Below, in pieces: positions 49,236-58,451 of a DNA stretch of 64,000 bases. The stretch is from Pseudodesulfovibrio hydrargyri (GTDB taxonomy: Bacteria; Desulfobacterota; Desulfovibrionia; Desulfovibrionales; Desulfovibrionaceae), in the NCBI RefSeq assembly GCF_001874525.1, contig NZ_LKAQ01000004.1:621531-685530 (forward strand), written 5' to 3'. The notes under the pieces are model-generated. The model ran no database searches. It saw only the letters and a program-made list of their open reading frames with translations, and had not been told where the DNA came from. Within the stretch, counting starts at the first letter, position 1. The number at the start of each line of letters is the position of its first letter. The translations under genes were made by a program, and so were the position numbers.

Positions 49236-50405
49236 ATGGAACGATTGGACGCCGTGATACTCGGAGCCGGGGCCTCGGGCCTGTGGTGCGCCATGACCGC
49301 CGGGGCGCGCGGCCGCCGGGTGGTGGTCATCGACCACGGGGTGAAGACCGCGCGCAAGGTGCGCGTGTCCGGCGGCGGCATGTGCAACTTCACCAACCTG
49401 GACGCCTCGCCCGGGCACTACCTGTGCGCCAACCCGCATTTCGTGAAATCCGCCCTGGCCCGGCTCTCGCCGTGGGACGTGGTCGGCTTCCTGGGCGAGC
49501 ACGGCATCACCTATGAGGAGCGCGACCACGGCCAGCTCTTCACCCTGGAGGGTGCGGGCCGCGTGGCCGGGGCATTGGTCGAACGCTGCCAGCGGGCGGG
49601 CGTGGAAATCCTGACCGGCTGCGAGATCGACACGGTGTCCGGCAACGGGCCGTTCACCGTGGAGGCGGGCGGCCAAAGGCTCATCGCCGACAAGCTGGTC
49701 CTGGCGCTGGGCGGGCCGTCCTGGCCGCAGGTCGGGGCCACGGACCTCGGCTTCCGGCTGGCCGAACAGTTCGGGCTCGCGCTCACCGCCACCCGGCCCG
49801 GCCTGGTGCCCCTGGTTTTCCCGAAGAAGCGGCAACCCATGTGCGTGGAGATGGCGGGCAACGCCCTGCCCGCCACAGTCGAAACCGAAGGCGCGCGCTT
49901 CACCGATCCCCTGCTCTTCACCCACCGGGGCATATCCGGCCCGGCCGTGCTCCAGGCGTCGAGCTACTGGCGCGAAAACCGGCCCGTGACCATTGATTTC
50001 CTGCCCGGCCAACGGCTGGAAGCCATCATCGAGGAACACCGCTCCTCCAACCAGCAGCTACGCAATCTGCTGGCCCGCATCCTGCCAAAGCGGCTGCCGC
50101 CCCTGCTCCTGGACGCGCCCCTGGCCGACACCCCGGTCAGCCAGCTGTCCAAGGCCCAGATCGAGGCGGCCTGCGAGGCCATCCACCGCTTCACCATCAC
50201 CCCGTCCGGCACCGAGGGCTACGCCAAGGCCGAGGTCACGGTGGGCGGCGTGGACACGGCCCGCATCTCCTCCAAGACCATGGAGGCCCGCGACGTGCCG
50301 GGGTTGTTTGTGATCGGGGAAACGCTGGACGTGACCGGCCACCTGGGCGGCTTCAATCTGCATTGGGCGTTCGCGTCGGGACAGGCTTGCGGGGCCGACC
50401 TCTAG
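49236..50405 (+). CDS. BaiN/HI0933-family flavoprotein
   Basis: 389 residues. FAD-binding glycine motif LGAGASGLWCAMTAGARG near 10-27, followed by the family signature ARKVRVSGGGMCNFTN near 39-54, and the C-terminal FAD block GLFVIGETLDVTGHLGGFNL HWAFASGQACG. This group is annotated as NAD(P)/FAD-dependent oxidoreductase; the BaiN members reduce bile acids but the broad family is uncharacterised. Ends at a strong terminator. Confidence 0.9.
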   Translation: MERLDAVILGAGASGLWCAMTAGARGRRVVVIDHGVKTARKVRVSGGGMCNFTNLDASPGHYLCANPHFVKSALARLSPWDVVGFLGEHGITYEERDHGQLFTLEGAGRVAGALVERCQRAGVEILTGCEIDTVSGNGPFTVEAGGQRLIADKLVLALGGPSWPQVGATDLGFRLAEQFGLALTATRPGLVPLVFPKKRQPMCVEMAGNALPATVETEGARFTDPLLFTHRGISGPAVLQASSYWRENRPVTIDFLPGQRLEAIIEEHRSSNQQLRNLLARILPKRLPPLLLDAPLADTPVSQLSKAQIEAACEAIHRFTITPSGTEGYAKAEVTVGGVDTARISSKTMEARDVPGLFVIGETLDVTGHLGGFNLHWAFASGQACGADL

Positions 50406-50456
50406 GCTTGCCGCCCAAAACCGTAAATCGGGACAGGCCTACCAGCGCATCAAAAC

Positions 50457-50496
50457 AAGGGCCTTGACCGACACGTTGTCGATCAAGGCCCTTTTC
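50457..50496. terminator. Terminator shared by the flavoprotein and purT
   Basis: AAGGGCCTTGA pairs with TCAAGGCCCTT, then TTCTC; the stem also contains a CGACA/TGTCG inner pair. It lies between convergent genes. Confidence 0.88.
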
Positions 50497-50535
50497 TCAA
50501 GTGGACGATTTGAGTGAGATCGGTTTAACTTGCCG

Positions 50536-51717
50536 CTAATACGAAATAGTTACAGCGGAAGAAACCCTTTTCGCCTTCTCCACGGCACTCTCGACATCGT
50601 CGGCAAGGGCCAGGGCGACGCCAAGACGGCGGACTCCGGCGCATTCGCCTTTTCCGAAGATCAGGACCTTTGTATCCGCCTCGCGAAGGGCGACATCAAC
50701 GCCGTCAAAGGCGGGCTTGTCCGATGTGCCGTTGGATAAAATCACGCTCGAAGCGGCGGGTCCGTATTGGCGGATGCCCGGAATCGGCAAGCCCAAAACG
50801 GCTCTCACATGCAGGGCGAATTCGCTTAAATCCTGAGAGATGACCGTCACCAATCCGGTATCGTGGGGGCGGGGGGACACTTCGCTGAAGATCACATCAT
50901 CGTCTTTGACAAAGAGTTCGACCCCGAAAAGGCCGCGCCCGCCCAGGGCGTCCGTGATCCTGCGCGCATATTCCTGCGCTTTTGCCAGGGCCGCCTCACT
51001 CATGGGTTGCGGCTGCCAGGATTCCCGGTAATCCCCGTTTTCCTGCCGGTGCCCGATCGGCTCGCAAAACGTCGTTCCATCGACGTGGCGCACGGTTAGG
51101 AGGGTGATCTCGTAGTCAAAAGGGACAAATTTTTCGATAATGATGCGCCCTTCGCCGGTACGGCCGCCGGACTGGGAATAGTCCCAGGCCTTTTGGATAT
51201 CGGCCTCGCTTTTCACCGTGGATTGCCCTTTTCCGGAAGAGCTCATGACCGGCTTGATCACGCAGGGGATACCGATTTCAGCCACCGCCGTCCGGTATTC
51301 CTCTTCCGTGTCGGCGAAGCGGTACGGCGAGGTGGTCAGGCCGACCTTTTCGGCGGCAAGACGGCGAATGCCTTCGCGATCCATGGTCAGCTTGGTCGCA
51401 TTGGCGGTAGGGACGACATTGAAGCCCTCTTTTTCCAGCTCGACCAAAGTGGACGTGGCAATGGCCTCGATCTCGGGCACGATATAGTCCGGCTTCTCGT
51501 CCGTAATAACCCGGCGGAGCGCGTCGCCATCCAACATGGACATGGTATACGAGCGGTGCGCCACCTGCATGGCGGGGGTATCCTCATAGCGATCAACCAC
51601 AACAGTCTCGATGCCGAGACGCTGCGCCTCAATCACCACTTCCTTACCGAGTTCGCCGCCGCCAAGCAGCATCATCTTCTTTGCCGACGCGGTCTTGGCC
51701 GTTCCTAACAGTGTCAT
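50536..51717 (-). CDS. purT: Formate-dependent phosphoribosylglycinamide formyltransferase
   Basis: 393 residues from ATG 51717 (upstream AAAGGGAT). ATP-grasp enzyme; [30 protein letters not shown] is the N-terminal biotin-carboxylase-like domain and [17 protein letters not shown] the glycine-rich loop of the grasp domain; [20 protein letters not shown] and [11 protein letters not shown] close the fold. It makes formyl-GAR from GAR, ATP and formate in purine synthesis; the formate need suits an anaerobe. Its GC and codon use are lower than the neighbours. Confidence 0.95.
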   Translation of the reverse strand: MTLLGTAKTASAKKMMLLGGGELGKEVVIEAQRLGIETVVVDRYEDTPAMQVAHRSYTMSMLDGDALRRVITDEKPDYIVPEIEAIATSTLVELEKEGFNVVPTANATKLTMDREGIRRLAAEKVGLTTSPYRFADTEEEYRTAVAEIGIPCVIKPVMSSSGKGQSTVKSEADIQKAWDYSQSGGRTGEGRIIIEKFVPFDYEITLLTVRHVDGTTFCEPIGHRQENGDYRESWQPQPMSEAALAKAQEYARRITDALGGRGLFGVELFVKDDDVIFSEVSPRPHDTGLVTVISQDLSEFALHVRAVLGLPIPGIRQYGPAASSVILSNGTSDKPAFDGVDVALREADTKVLIFGKGECAGVRRLGVALALADDVESAVEKAKRVSSAVTISY

Positions 51718-51993
51718 ATTCAATCCCTTTGAATCGATTAAAATCAGGCGTTGCACAAAGAACGCTCTATGCCAAATTTCCCCCCAAATGACATATCTCC
51801 ATGATTATCGCCAACCTGAGCGCAGCATATGAAGCAGCTTGCATTTTAGCCCTCTTGTCCTTTCCTCTGTCACGAAGCCAGCCTTATGGATGAGTGAAAA
51901 TGGCTGATACCAGACCCGTTGAACCAACAGCCGTTATAACGTTAAGGAGTGAAATTTTCGTTAGATCGAAATCCATACCATCCCGCAGGTTGG

Positions 51994-52263
51994 CTAGTCC
52001 AAAAAGAGAACTGTATCAGGATGAGGATTCAATTTCAGCAGGATGATATCGTAGAACCAGCCCACCAAGAAGAAGACAAACGCCCAGCCCAAGATGATCC
52101 ATGGGATATACCACTGAAGATTGGCATCGAAGCCGTAGACAGCGATAAGCATCCCGATTCCACCAAGAAGCATAAGTCCCGCGAACAGCCTGAGAACCCA
52201 TTGAAGGATGCCGCGCAAGAACATCATAGGGAAGAAGAGCATGGACTTGAGAAAAGTAATCAT
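51994..52263 (-). CDS. Small membrane protein
   Basis: 89 residues. Two hydrophobic helices (about 19-41, LQWVLRLFAGLMLLGGIGML; and 52-74, YIPWIILGWAFVFFLVGWFY) with short loops. It ends NPHPDTVLFLD. Family not recognised. Ribosome site weak, but coding composition and hydropathy are convincing. Gene lies alone in AT-richer sequence near purT. Confidence 0.6.
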   Translation of the reverse strand: MITFLKSMLFFPMMFLRGILQWVLRLFAGLMLLGGIGMLIAVYGFDANLQWYIPWIILGWAFVFFLVGWFYDIILLKLNPHPDTVLFLD

Positions 52264-52470
52264 GGGACCGCCAGTGTGTTGTCAGTTCATCATTTCAAAA
52301 GCATCAACAGCCTCATACTCAACATGAGTAGTGTAAGCAAGATAACCCTTGAGGCTGGTACTGGACACGGGCACAAAGAGGTTCGTCGATTTTAGCCTAG
52401 ATATTTAATACAACTGGTTATGATCTTTCGACAATGATGGCCCTTTCTCTCCGCCGCCCCCCCCAAAAAA

Positions 52471-52553
52471 ACAACCCGCGATTTGCGCAAGGAAAACGCC
52501 GCACCATGATTCGATCATGGCACGGCGTTTCTCGTTTTTCTTGCGCAAATCGC
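52471..52553 (-). terminator. Very long nested hairpin terminator of rdgB
   Basis: Outer arms GCGATTTGCGCAAG (52478-52491) and CTTGCGCAAATCGC (52540-52553) pair perfectly; inner arms AAACGCCG.. and ..CGGCGTTT (52494-52530) pair with one two-base mismatch. On the minus strand it ends GGGTTGTTTTTTT. Together about 76 nt, far longer than usual terminators. Confidence 0.75.
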
Positions 52554-52555
52554 AA

Positions 52556-52700
52556 ACCGGCACGGCGAGGGGCGTTCGCACGCACTTCGCCGAAGGCGAC
52601 ATGGGGGTCCAGGGGGCCTTGCTCCCTGGCGGGTGCAGGGCAGCGCCCTGCCCGTCGGAGACGCCCTGCGGCGAGCAGCCGCCGGAGGCATCACAATCCA
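52556..52700. repeat. Intergenic GC repeat block 3' of rdgB
   Basis: Contains TGGGGGTCCAGGGGGCCTTG, then CTCCCTGGCGGGTGCAGGGC AGCGCCCTGCCCG, which fold into stacked hairpins. Its parts resemble sequence near 60240 (GGGGCGCTGTCCCGGACCCC). No gene. Confidence 0.5.
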
Positions 52701-52709
52701 ATCACACGC

Positions 52710-53318
52710 CTACTTGCTGGCCTTCGCCCAGAAATCCGGCCACTGCTCCAGCAGTTTTTTCATGGCCTTGCCCCGGTGGGATTTGCCGTTCTTCACTTTC
52801 GGGTCCAGCTCGGCCACGTGCATGCCCAGTTCGGGGTCGATGACGATGACGTCGTAGCCGAAGCCGCCCTTGCCCTTGTAGCCGTGGCCGACCGTGATCT
52901 CATAGGAGCCGTCGGCGGTGATCTCCGCGCCGTTGGGGGCGGAGGCGGCCATGACGCAACGGTAGCGGCCGGTGCGCTTGTCCTCGGGCACGTCCTTCAT
53001 CTCGGCGAGCATCTTCTCGTTGTTGTCGCGGTCGTCGTGCTGCTCGCCCGCGTAGCGCGCGGAGTAGACGCCGGGGCGGCCGCCCAGGGCGTCGATCTCG
53101 ATGCCCGAATCGTCGGCCACGGCCACCAGGCCGGTCAGTTCGGCCACGGTGCGCGCCTTGATGAAGGCGTTGTCCAGAAAGGTCTCGCCGGTCTCGGGAA
53201 TGTCGCCGATCTCCGGGAATTCGGCCAGGCTCTTCACGGCCACGCCAAAGGGCTCGAGCATGACCGAAAGCTCCCTGATCTTGCCCTGGTTGTTGGTCGC
53301 CAGAACGATGGTGTCCAT
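52710..53318 (-). CDS. rdgB: dITP/XTP pyrophosphatase (RdgB/HAM1)
   Basis: 202 residues. Signatures ATNNQGKIRELSVMLEPFG near 7, VAVADDSGIEIDALGGRPGV YSARYAG near 66, and GKGGFGYDVIVIDPELG near 147 are complete. It hydrolyses dITP, dXTP and ITP to monophosphates to keep non-canonical bases out of nucleic acids. RBS AGGGGGACATATCC. The kinase gene starts its stop 42 bp upstream on the same strand. Confidence 0.95.
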   Translation of the reverse strand: MDTIVLATNNQGKIRELSVMLEPFGVAVKSLAEFPEIGDIPETGETFLDNAFIKARTVAELTGLVAVADDSGIEIDALGGRPGVYSARYAGEQHDDRDNNEKMLAEMKDVPEDKRTGRYRCVMAASAPNGAEITADGSYEITVGHGYKGKGGFGYDVIVIDPELGMHVAELDPKVKNGKSHRGKAMKKLLEQWPDFWAKASK

Positions 53319-53360
53319 TGGATATGTCCCCCTGCGGTGGTTTGTTTCAGGGGGAAGAAC

Positions 53361-54845
53361 CTACGCGGAGTCGTCCGAATCTTCAACCGCCAGAATGGGC
53401 GGCAGGTAGAGGGTCACCTTGGTGCCGACTCCCTGCATGGAGACCAGGTCCACCCGGCCGCCCAGCTCGCCCACGATCTTGTGGATATGGGCCAGGCCGA
53501 GGCCGACCCCCTTGTCCTTGGTGGAGAAGAACGGGCTGAATATCTTGTCGCGGATGTCCAGGGGGATGCCCTCGCCGGTGTCCTCCACGGCGAGCATGGC
53601 CATGTCCTGGTTCATGGAGGTGGTCACGAATATCTTGCCGCCGCCCGAGTCCATGGCCTCCAGGGCGTTCTTGACCAGGTTGATGAGGCACTGCTTGATC
53701 AGGTCCGGGTTGGCGTGGACCTTGGCCATGCCGTCGTCCAGGGAGATGTGCGCGGCCACGTTCTGGTTGGAGCACGGCAACTGCATGACGTTCATGGTCG
53801 CCAGGACCACCTCGTTCAGGTCCACTTCGGCCACCTGGGCCTCGGTGGGCCGGGTGAAGTTGAGCAGGCTGCGCAGGACCTCGTCCAGCCGCCGGGATTC
53901 GTCCAGGATGATGGCCAGCTTCTCGCGCGCCTTGATGCCCACGTCCTTGTCGCGCATGAGCGAATTGGCGAAGCCGCTGATGGAGAAGAGCGGGTTGCGG
54001 ATCTCGTGGGCCATGTAGGTGGACAGCTCGCCGATGGAGGCCAGCCGTTCGGCCTGCTGCAGCCGGTTCTCCATGGCCCTGCGCTGGGTGATGTCCCGGC
54101 GCACGGCCACCACGTGGTTGACCGCGCCGTCCTCGTCCGCCACCGGGCTGGTGTAGACCCGGTAGTACTGGACCCGCCCGTCCGAATCCACCAGGCTGGT
54201 GGTCGCCTCGGCCTGGGCGCGGGTGCGCATGGTCTTAACAAAGGGGTCGTCCCACTCCTCGCACTCCCCTTCCCCGGACCGGGTGAAGATGTCGCAGTAA
54301 TGCCTGCCCATCAGGACCCGCTTGGGCAGACCCGAGCGGTTCAGCACGGCCTGGTTCATGCCCACCACCAGCCCGTCCCGGTCCAGGAACAGGATTTCCT
54401 GGTCCATCTGGTCGATGATGGTCTTGAGCATGGTCTGGGTGTGCAGCAGGTCCACCTTGCAGGCCACCCACATCTGATTGGAGGCCAGGAGGTTGATGAA
54501 GAATTTGGCCGCGCCGCGCTCCACCAGGGTGACGGACGGCGGCAGGTACTTGCGCAGCTCGTAGATCAGGCCCGGGCGGCCCGTGGCCTCGATGACCATG
54601 TTGATCTCGGGGTGCTTCTCGAGCATGGTCTTGTAGCCCGCGTAGGTGGGAATGATGCGGCCCGTGTCCGTGGCCTGGGGCAGCACGCTCTCGCCCGGCA
54701 GGGCAACGGCCACCACGCCGATCTCCCGGAGGGTCTCGTCGTTGCTCTGGTCCTTGAACATCTCCCAGAGGGCGAGCAGGGCGGGAATGTCGCCAATAAC
54801 CCCGATAATGTATCGTTTATTGTCCACGACTGATCCTTCGATCAT
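53361..54845 (-). CDS. Rossmann-PAS sensor histidine kinase
   Basis: 494 residues, no membrane helix. The N-terminus (1-120) is a Rossmann-like domain: KRYIIGVIGDIPALLALWEM, then VAVALPGESVLPQATDTGRI and NMVIEATGRPGLIYELRKYL, resembling NAD(P)-binding domains of the GFO/homoserine-dehydrogenase type. A PAS domain (about 145-260) precedes HisKA with His near 286 (STYMAHEIRNPLFSISGFAN) and an HATPase domain (NLVKNALEAM, VEDTGEGIPL, KGVGLGLAHIHKIVGELGG). The first domain could sense redox through NAD(P)H; this is inference. No response regulator nearby. Confidence 0.88.
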   Translation of the reverse strand: MIEGSVVDNKRYIIGVIGDIPALLALWEMFKDQSNDETLREIGVVAVALPGESVLPQATDTGRIIPTYAGYKTMLEKHPEINMVIEATGRPGLIYELRKYLPPSVTLVERGAAKFFINLLASNQMWVACKVDLLHTQTMLKTIIDQMDQEILFLDRDGLVVGMNQAVLNRSGLPKRVLMGRHYCDIFTRSGEGECEEWDDPFVKTMRTRAQAEATTSLVDSDGRVQYYRVYTSPVADEDGAVNHVVAVRRDITQRRAMENRLQQAERLASIGELSTYMAHEIRNPLFSISGFANSLMRDKDVGIKAREKLAIILDESRRLDEVLRSLLNFTRPTEAQVAEVDLNEVVLATMNVMQLPCSNQNVAAHISLDDGMAKVHANPDLIKQCLINLVKNALEAMDSGGGKIFVTTSMNQDMAMLAVEDTGEGIPLDIRDKIFSPFFSTKDKGVGLGLAHIHKIVGELGGRVDLVSMQGVGTKVTLYLPPILAVEDSDDSA

Positions 54846-54945
54846 TTGACCTTCCTCCCCTTCCTGTGCTCATGTGGCGAGCCCGGCTGGACTTTCCACC
54901 AGTACGAGACTACCCCATTCAGGAAACGTTATCAAAGGAAATGAC

Positions 54946-56274
54946 ATGGCGAAACCCTCAGCCACTCCCGTGCGAACATACACCGTCAGCCTGGGCTGCC
55001 CCAAGAACCGGGTGGACACCGAACGGCTGCTCGGCGCGCTCGGATCGAACATGGTCCCGGCGGACTCCGTGGACGGCTCGGACCTGGTGCTGGTCAACAC
55101 CTGCGGCTTCATCCAGCCCGCCATCGAGGAGTCCATCGGCACCATCCTGGACGTGGTCGGCGAGGCCTCCGATGTCGCCACGGAAACCGGGCGCAAGCCG
55201 GTGGTCTGCGTGGCCGGATGCCTGGTTTCGCGCTACGGCCAGGACCTCATGAGCGGCCTGCCCGAGGTGGACCTGTGGCTGAACACCGAGCAGATCGGGC
55301 TGTGGCCCGCCATGGCCGCCGAGGCCCTGGCCCTGAACCTCCCGGGCGATACCCCGCGCAACCTGTCCACCGGCCCGTCCTACGCCTTTCTCAAGGTCTC
55401 GGAGGGGTGCTCGCACAACTGCCGGTTCTGCACCATCCCGTCCATACGCGGCCCGCACAAGAGCTGGCCCGTGGATTTCCTCCTGGACGAGGCCCGGCTT
55501 CTGGCCGATCAGGTGTCCGAGATCATCGTGGTCGGCCAGGACTCCACGGCCTACGGCTCGGACCTCGGCCAGGGCAACGACCTGCCCGCCCTGATCAAGG
55601 GACTGGCCGCCATCCCGAGCCTGCAATGGCTGCGCATCATGTACCTCTACCCGGCGGGGCTGACCGAGTCCCTGCTCGGCCTGCTGCGCGACACGGGCGC
55701 GCCTTTCCTGCCCTATTTCGACATCCCCCTGCAGCACGCCCACCCGGACGTGCTCGCCTCCATGGGCCGCCCGTTCGCCCGCGACCCGGACAAGGTCGTG
55801 GACCGGGTGCGGTCCTTCTTCCCGGACGCGGCCCTGCGGACCACCTTCATCGTCGGCTATCCCGGTGAGACGGACGCCCACTTCGAAGCGCTCATGGACT
55901 TCGTGCGCCGCACCCGGTTCCACCACCTCGGAGTCTTCCCCTACTGGGCCGAGGAGGGCACCCCGGCCGCGGCCATGGACAACCAGGTCCCGGACGAGAT
56001 CAAGCTTGAGCGCAAAGACCGGCTTATGGAGCTCCAGGCCGGGATCAGCGCCGAGATTCTGGAAGGGTACGTGGGCGAGACCGTGCCCGTGGTCATCGAG
56101 CGGGAGTCGGACGAATGGCCCGGCCTGTACGTGGGCCGCGCCTGGTTCCAGGCCCCGGAAGTGGACGGGGTGACCTATGTCGGCGCTCCGCCCGACACCC
56201 GGCTGAAATTGGGGGACATCCTCGACGTGGAAATCGAGAAGGCGGACACGTACGACCTTTCAGGTCTCGTGTAG
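54946..56274 (+). CDS. rimO: Ribosomal protein S12 methylthiotransferase
   Basis: 442 residues from ATG 54946, after AAAGGA. The UPF0004 domain has conserved cysteines in VSLGCPKNRVDTE, LVNTCGFIQPA and CVAGCL. The radical SAM cluster is EGCSHNCRFCTIP near 150-162. A TRAM domain closes the protein (GETVPVVIERESDEWPGLYV GRAWFQ). It adds a methylthio group to the Asp of ribosomal protein S12. It is divergent from the Rossmann-PAS kinase. Confidence 0.95.
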   Translation: MAKPSATPVRTYTVSLGCPKNRVDTERLLGALGSNMVPADSVDGSDLVLVNTCGFIQPAIEESIGTILDVVGEASDVATETGRKPVVCVAGCLVSRYGQDLMSGLPEVDLWLNTEQIGLWPAMAAEALALNLPGDTPRNLSTGPSYAFLKVSEGCSHNCRFCTIPSIRGPHKSWPVDFLLDEARLLADQVSEIIVVGQDSTAYGSDLGQGNDLPALIKGLAAIPSLQWLRIMYLYPAGLTESLLGLLRDTGAPFLPYFDIPLQHAHPDVLASMGRPFARDPDKVVDRVRSFFPDAALRTTFIVGYPGETDAHFEALMDFVRRTRFHHLGVFPYWAEEGTPAAAMDNQVPDEIKLERKDRLMELQAGISAEILEGYVGETVPVVIERESDEWPGLYVGRAWFQAPEVDGVTYVGAPPDTRLKLGDILDVEIEKADTYDLSGLV

Positions 56275-56318
56275 ACCTTCTGCGGAAAGCGAAGAGAAGA
56301 GATGAAGAGATAAGGAAG

Positions 56319-56342
56319 GCCGCCCCTTGGGGCGGCTTTTTT
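56319..56342 (+). terminator. Terminator after rimO
   Basis: GCCGCCCC-TT-GGGGCGGC followed by TTTTTT. Confidence 0.9.
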
Positions 56343-56374
56343 CGTGGGATAAAATGCGCGGCTGCGCCGCTTGA

Positions 56375-56412
56375 GAGCCGCTGTGCGGGGCTAAAGCCCC
56401 AGCACTTGCTCC
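56375..56412 (-). repeat. Solo short hairpin motif
   Basis: Minus strand GGAGC...CAGCGGCTC ends with inner arms GTGCTGGGGC/GCCCCGCAC; same motif as in the composite RNA elements. Starts the gene-free 56343-57065 stretch. Confidence 0.55.
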
Positions 56413-56498
56413 ATGCCCTCCCGGCGGGGTCCATTTTTTTGCTGGCCCAAAAAAATAGACGAAAAAATGGGCCTTGGAGTGTGGGGCGGCCGCCCGGA

Positions 56499-56612
56499 GA
56501 ACGAAAGGCAAGAAGCTGATCCGCTCGGGGCGGCTCCCGAATCGAGGCTCGCTGCGCTCGCGGCGATTCGAAGAGCCGCCGCCCCTCGCGGTCAGCTTCT
56601 AACCTTTCGTTC
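56499..56612. repeat. Long hairpin D1
   Basis: Arms GAACGAAAGG (56499-56508) and CCTTTCGTTC (56603-56612), then AGAAGCTGA/TCAGCTTCT, GGCGGCTC/GAGCCGCC and GAATCG/CGATTC pair in order: a nearly continuous 114-nt hairpin without homology to copies A-C. Confidence 0.6.
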
Positions 56613-56682
56613 AAGGGCTAAGTCGGTGCGAGGAAGAGTGACGGCGGGACGCGGGAGTGTGTACCTCGACGCGGGGCTGTGA

Positions 56683-56717
56683 GAGTCGCTGTCGGACGCA
56701 AGCGTCCGAGTCGCTCC
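56683..56717 (-). repeat. Solo short hairpin motif
   Basis: Minus strand GGAGCGACTC, inner stem TCGGACGC-TT-GCGTCCGA, CAGCGACTC. Confidence 0.6.
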
Positions 56718-56800
56718 ATGACGCCATATGGAGTTCCTGCCGTTCCTTACGCCATGCCGAACGCGGCAGTGCGATTCTAACAGACGGAGGGTTGCAATCG

Positions 56801-56915
56801 GAAGCGGACCCTAGAGCCCGTCTCAGGCGGCGAAGCGTCGGCTGGATCGCGTCTGCGCGGCAGACAATCGATCCGGCCAGCGAAAGCCGCCTACGGACTC
56901 TTGGGTCCGCTTCCG
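56801..56915. repeat. Long hairpin D2
   Basis: GGAAGCGGACCC pairs with GGGTCCGCTTCC; AGGCGGC with GCCGCCT; GGCTGGATCG with CGATCCGGCC; GTCTGC with GCAGAC at the tip. A 115-nt imperfect hairpin. A further hairpin with CTTCCTTTTTT/AAAAAAGGAAG lies near 56943-56974. No gene in 56343-57065. Confidence 0.6.
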
Positions 56916-57065
56916 CCGCACTAGCACCACAGCGCAGTTTTTGCTTCCTTTTTTCTGCGCCAGCAAAAAAGGAAGTCGCCGTAAAGGCGAAATCCATAAA
57001 TATGGCGGACAGCCGATAGTCCGGACGCGGATGCGCGGCCATTCCCCAGTGCTACTCCCCTCCCC

Positions 57066-57105
57066 CAAAACAAAAGGGCCGGGAAAGCACTCGCTCTCCC
57101 GGCCC
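57066..57105 (-). terminator. Terminator after serS
   Basis: GGGCCGGGA pairs with TCCCGGCCC around a loop (57076-57105), then TTTTGTTTT on the minus strand. Confidence 0.88.
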
Positions 57106-57131
57106 ATGTCGTCTTGAAAACACCACGCCTG

Positions 57132-58409
57132 TTAAGGCGTAACCACCTCCAGCCCCCCCATGTAGGGACGCAACACCTCGGGAATCACCAGGGAGCCGTC
57201 GGCCTGCTGGTAGTTTTCGAGCACGGCCACCAGGCAGCGGCCCACGGCCAGGCCGGAGCCGTTCAGGGTGTGGGGGTAGAGCTTCTTCTTGGAGTCCCTG
57301 GGCTGGAACCGGATGTTGGCCCGGCGCGCCTGGAAGTCCTCGCAGTTGGAGCAGGAGGAAATCTCGCGGTACTTGCCCTGGCCGGGCAGCCAGACCTCGA
57401 TGTCGTAGGTCTTGGCCGCGGAAAAACCCATGTCGCCGGTGCACAGGGCGATGGTCCGGTAGTGCAGGTTAAGCAGCTCCAGGATGCGTTCGGCCGAGCG
57501 GGTCATGTCCTCCAGCGCCTCGTAGGAGTGATCGGGATGGGCGAAGTTGACCATCTCCACCTTGTAGAACTGGTGCTGGCGGATGAGCCCCTTGGTGTCC
57601 TTGCCGTAGGAACCGGCCTCGGACCGGAAGCACGGGGTCTGGGCGCAGAACTTGACCGGCAGCTTCTCCTCGGGGATGACCTCGTCGGCGTAGATGTTGG
57701 TCAAGGGCACTTCGGCCGTGGGGATGAGGTAGAATTCGCGCTCGTCGGTCAGCTTGAACAGGTCCTCCTCGAACTTGGGCAGCTGGCCCGTGCCGGTCAT
57801 GGTCTTCTTGTTGACGATGAACGGGGGCAGGACCTCGGTGTAGCCGTGGCTGCCGGTCTGGGTGTCGAGCATGAACTGGGCCAGGGCGCGCTCAAGCCTC
57901 GCGCACCAGCCGAAGCTGATGGAGAACCGGGCCCCGGCCAGCTTGGCCGCGCACTCGAAGTCCAGGCCGCCGAGCGCGGTGCCGATCTCCCAGTGCTCCT
58001 TGGGCGTAAAATCCAGGACCGGCTTCTCGCCCCAGTAGCGCAGGACCGGGTTGTCCTCCTCGCCCGCGCCCTCGGGCACGGACTCGTGCGGGATGTTGGG
58101 CACGGCCATCATCCAGTCCTGTTCGGCCTTCTCCACCTCGGCCAGTTCGCGGTCGAGCTCCTTGGTCCGCTCGGCCACCCTGCCCATTTTTTCGAGCAGG
58201 TCCGAGGCGTCCTCGCCCGCCTTCTTGCGCTTGGCGATCTCCGGGCCCACGGCGTTCTTCTCGGCCTTGAGGGACTCCACCTCGCCGATGAGCCGCTTGC
58301 GCCGCTCGTCCAGTTCGGTGAATTCGGCCACGTCGATTTTCGAGTGGCGTTTCTCGAGGCTCCGCCGGACCAGGTCCGGATTCTTCTGCATCAGTTTGAG
58401 ATCAAGCAT
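57132..58409 (-). CDS. serS: Seryl-tRNA synthetase
   Basis: 425 residues, full length. The N-terminal long coiled coil that binds tRNA (about 30-105; [20 protein letters not shown]) precedes the class II catalytic core: motif 2 near [26 protein letters not shown] and motif 3 near [20 protein letters not shown]. Charges tRNA-Ser. Third gene of a hisC-cmk-serS operon, 42 bp after cmk. RBS weak (GAGGAGATATTTT). Confidence 0.97.
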   Translation of the reverse strand: MLDLKLMQKNPDLVRRSLEKRHSKIDVAEFTELDERRKRLIGEVESLKAEKNAVGPEIAKRKKAGEDASDLLEKMGRVAERTKELDRELAEVEKAEQDWMMAVPNIPHESVPEGAGEEDNPVLRYWGEKPVLDFTPKEHWEIGTALGGLDFECAAKLAGARFSISFGWCARLERALAQFMLDTQTGSHGYTEVLPPFIVNKKTMTGTGQLPKFEEDLFKLTDEREFYLIPTAEVPLTNIYADEVIPEEKLPVKFCAQTPCFRSEAGSYGKDTKGLIRQHQFYKVEMVNFAHPDHSYEALEDMTRSAERILELLNLHYRTIALCTGDMGFSAAKTYDIEVWLPGQGKYREISSCSNCEDFQARRANIRFQPRDSKKKLYPHTLNGSGLAVGRCLVAVLENYQQADGSLVIPEVLRPYMGGLEVVTP

Positions 58410-58451
58410 GACTAAAATATCTCCTCACGTTGCTTCGAAACAGGATGTATC

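Noticed and set aside
52434..54833. A 799-codon plus-strand open frame
   Set aside because: Antisense shadow of rdgB and the Rossmann-PAS kinase.
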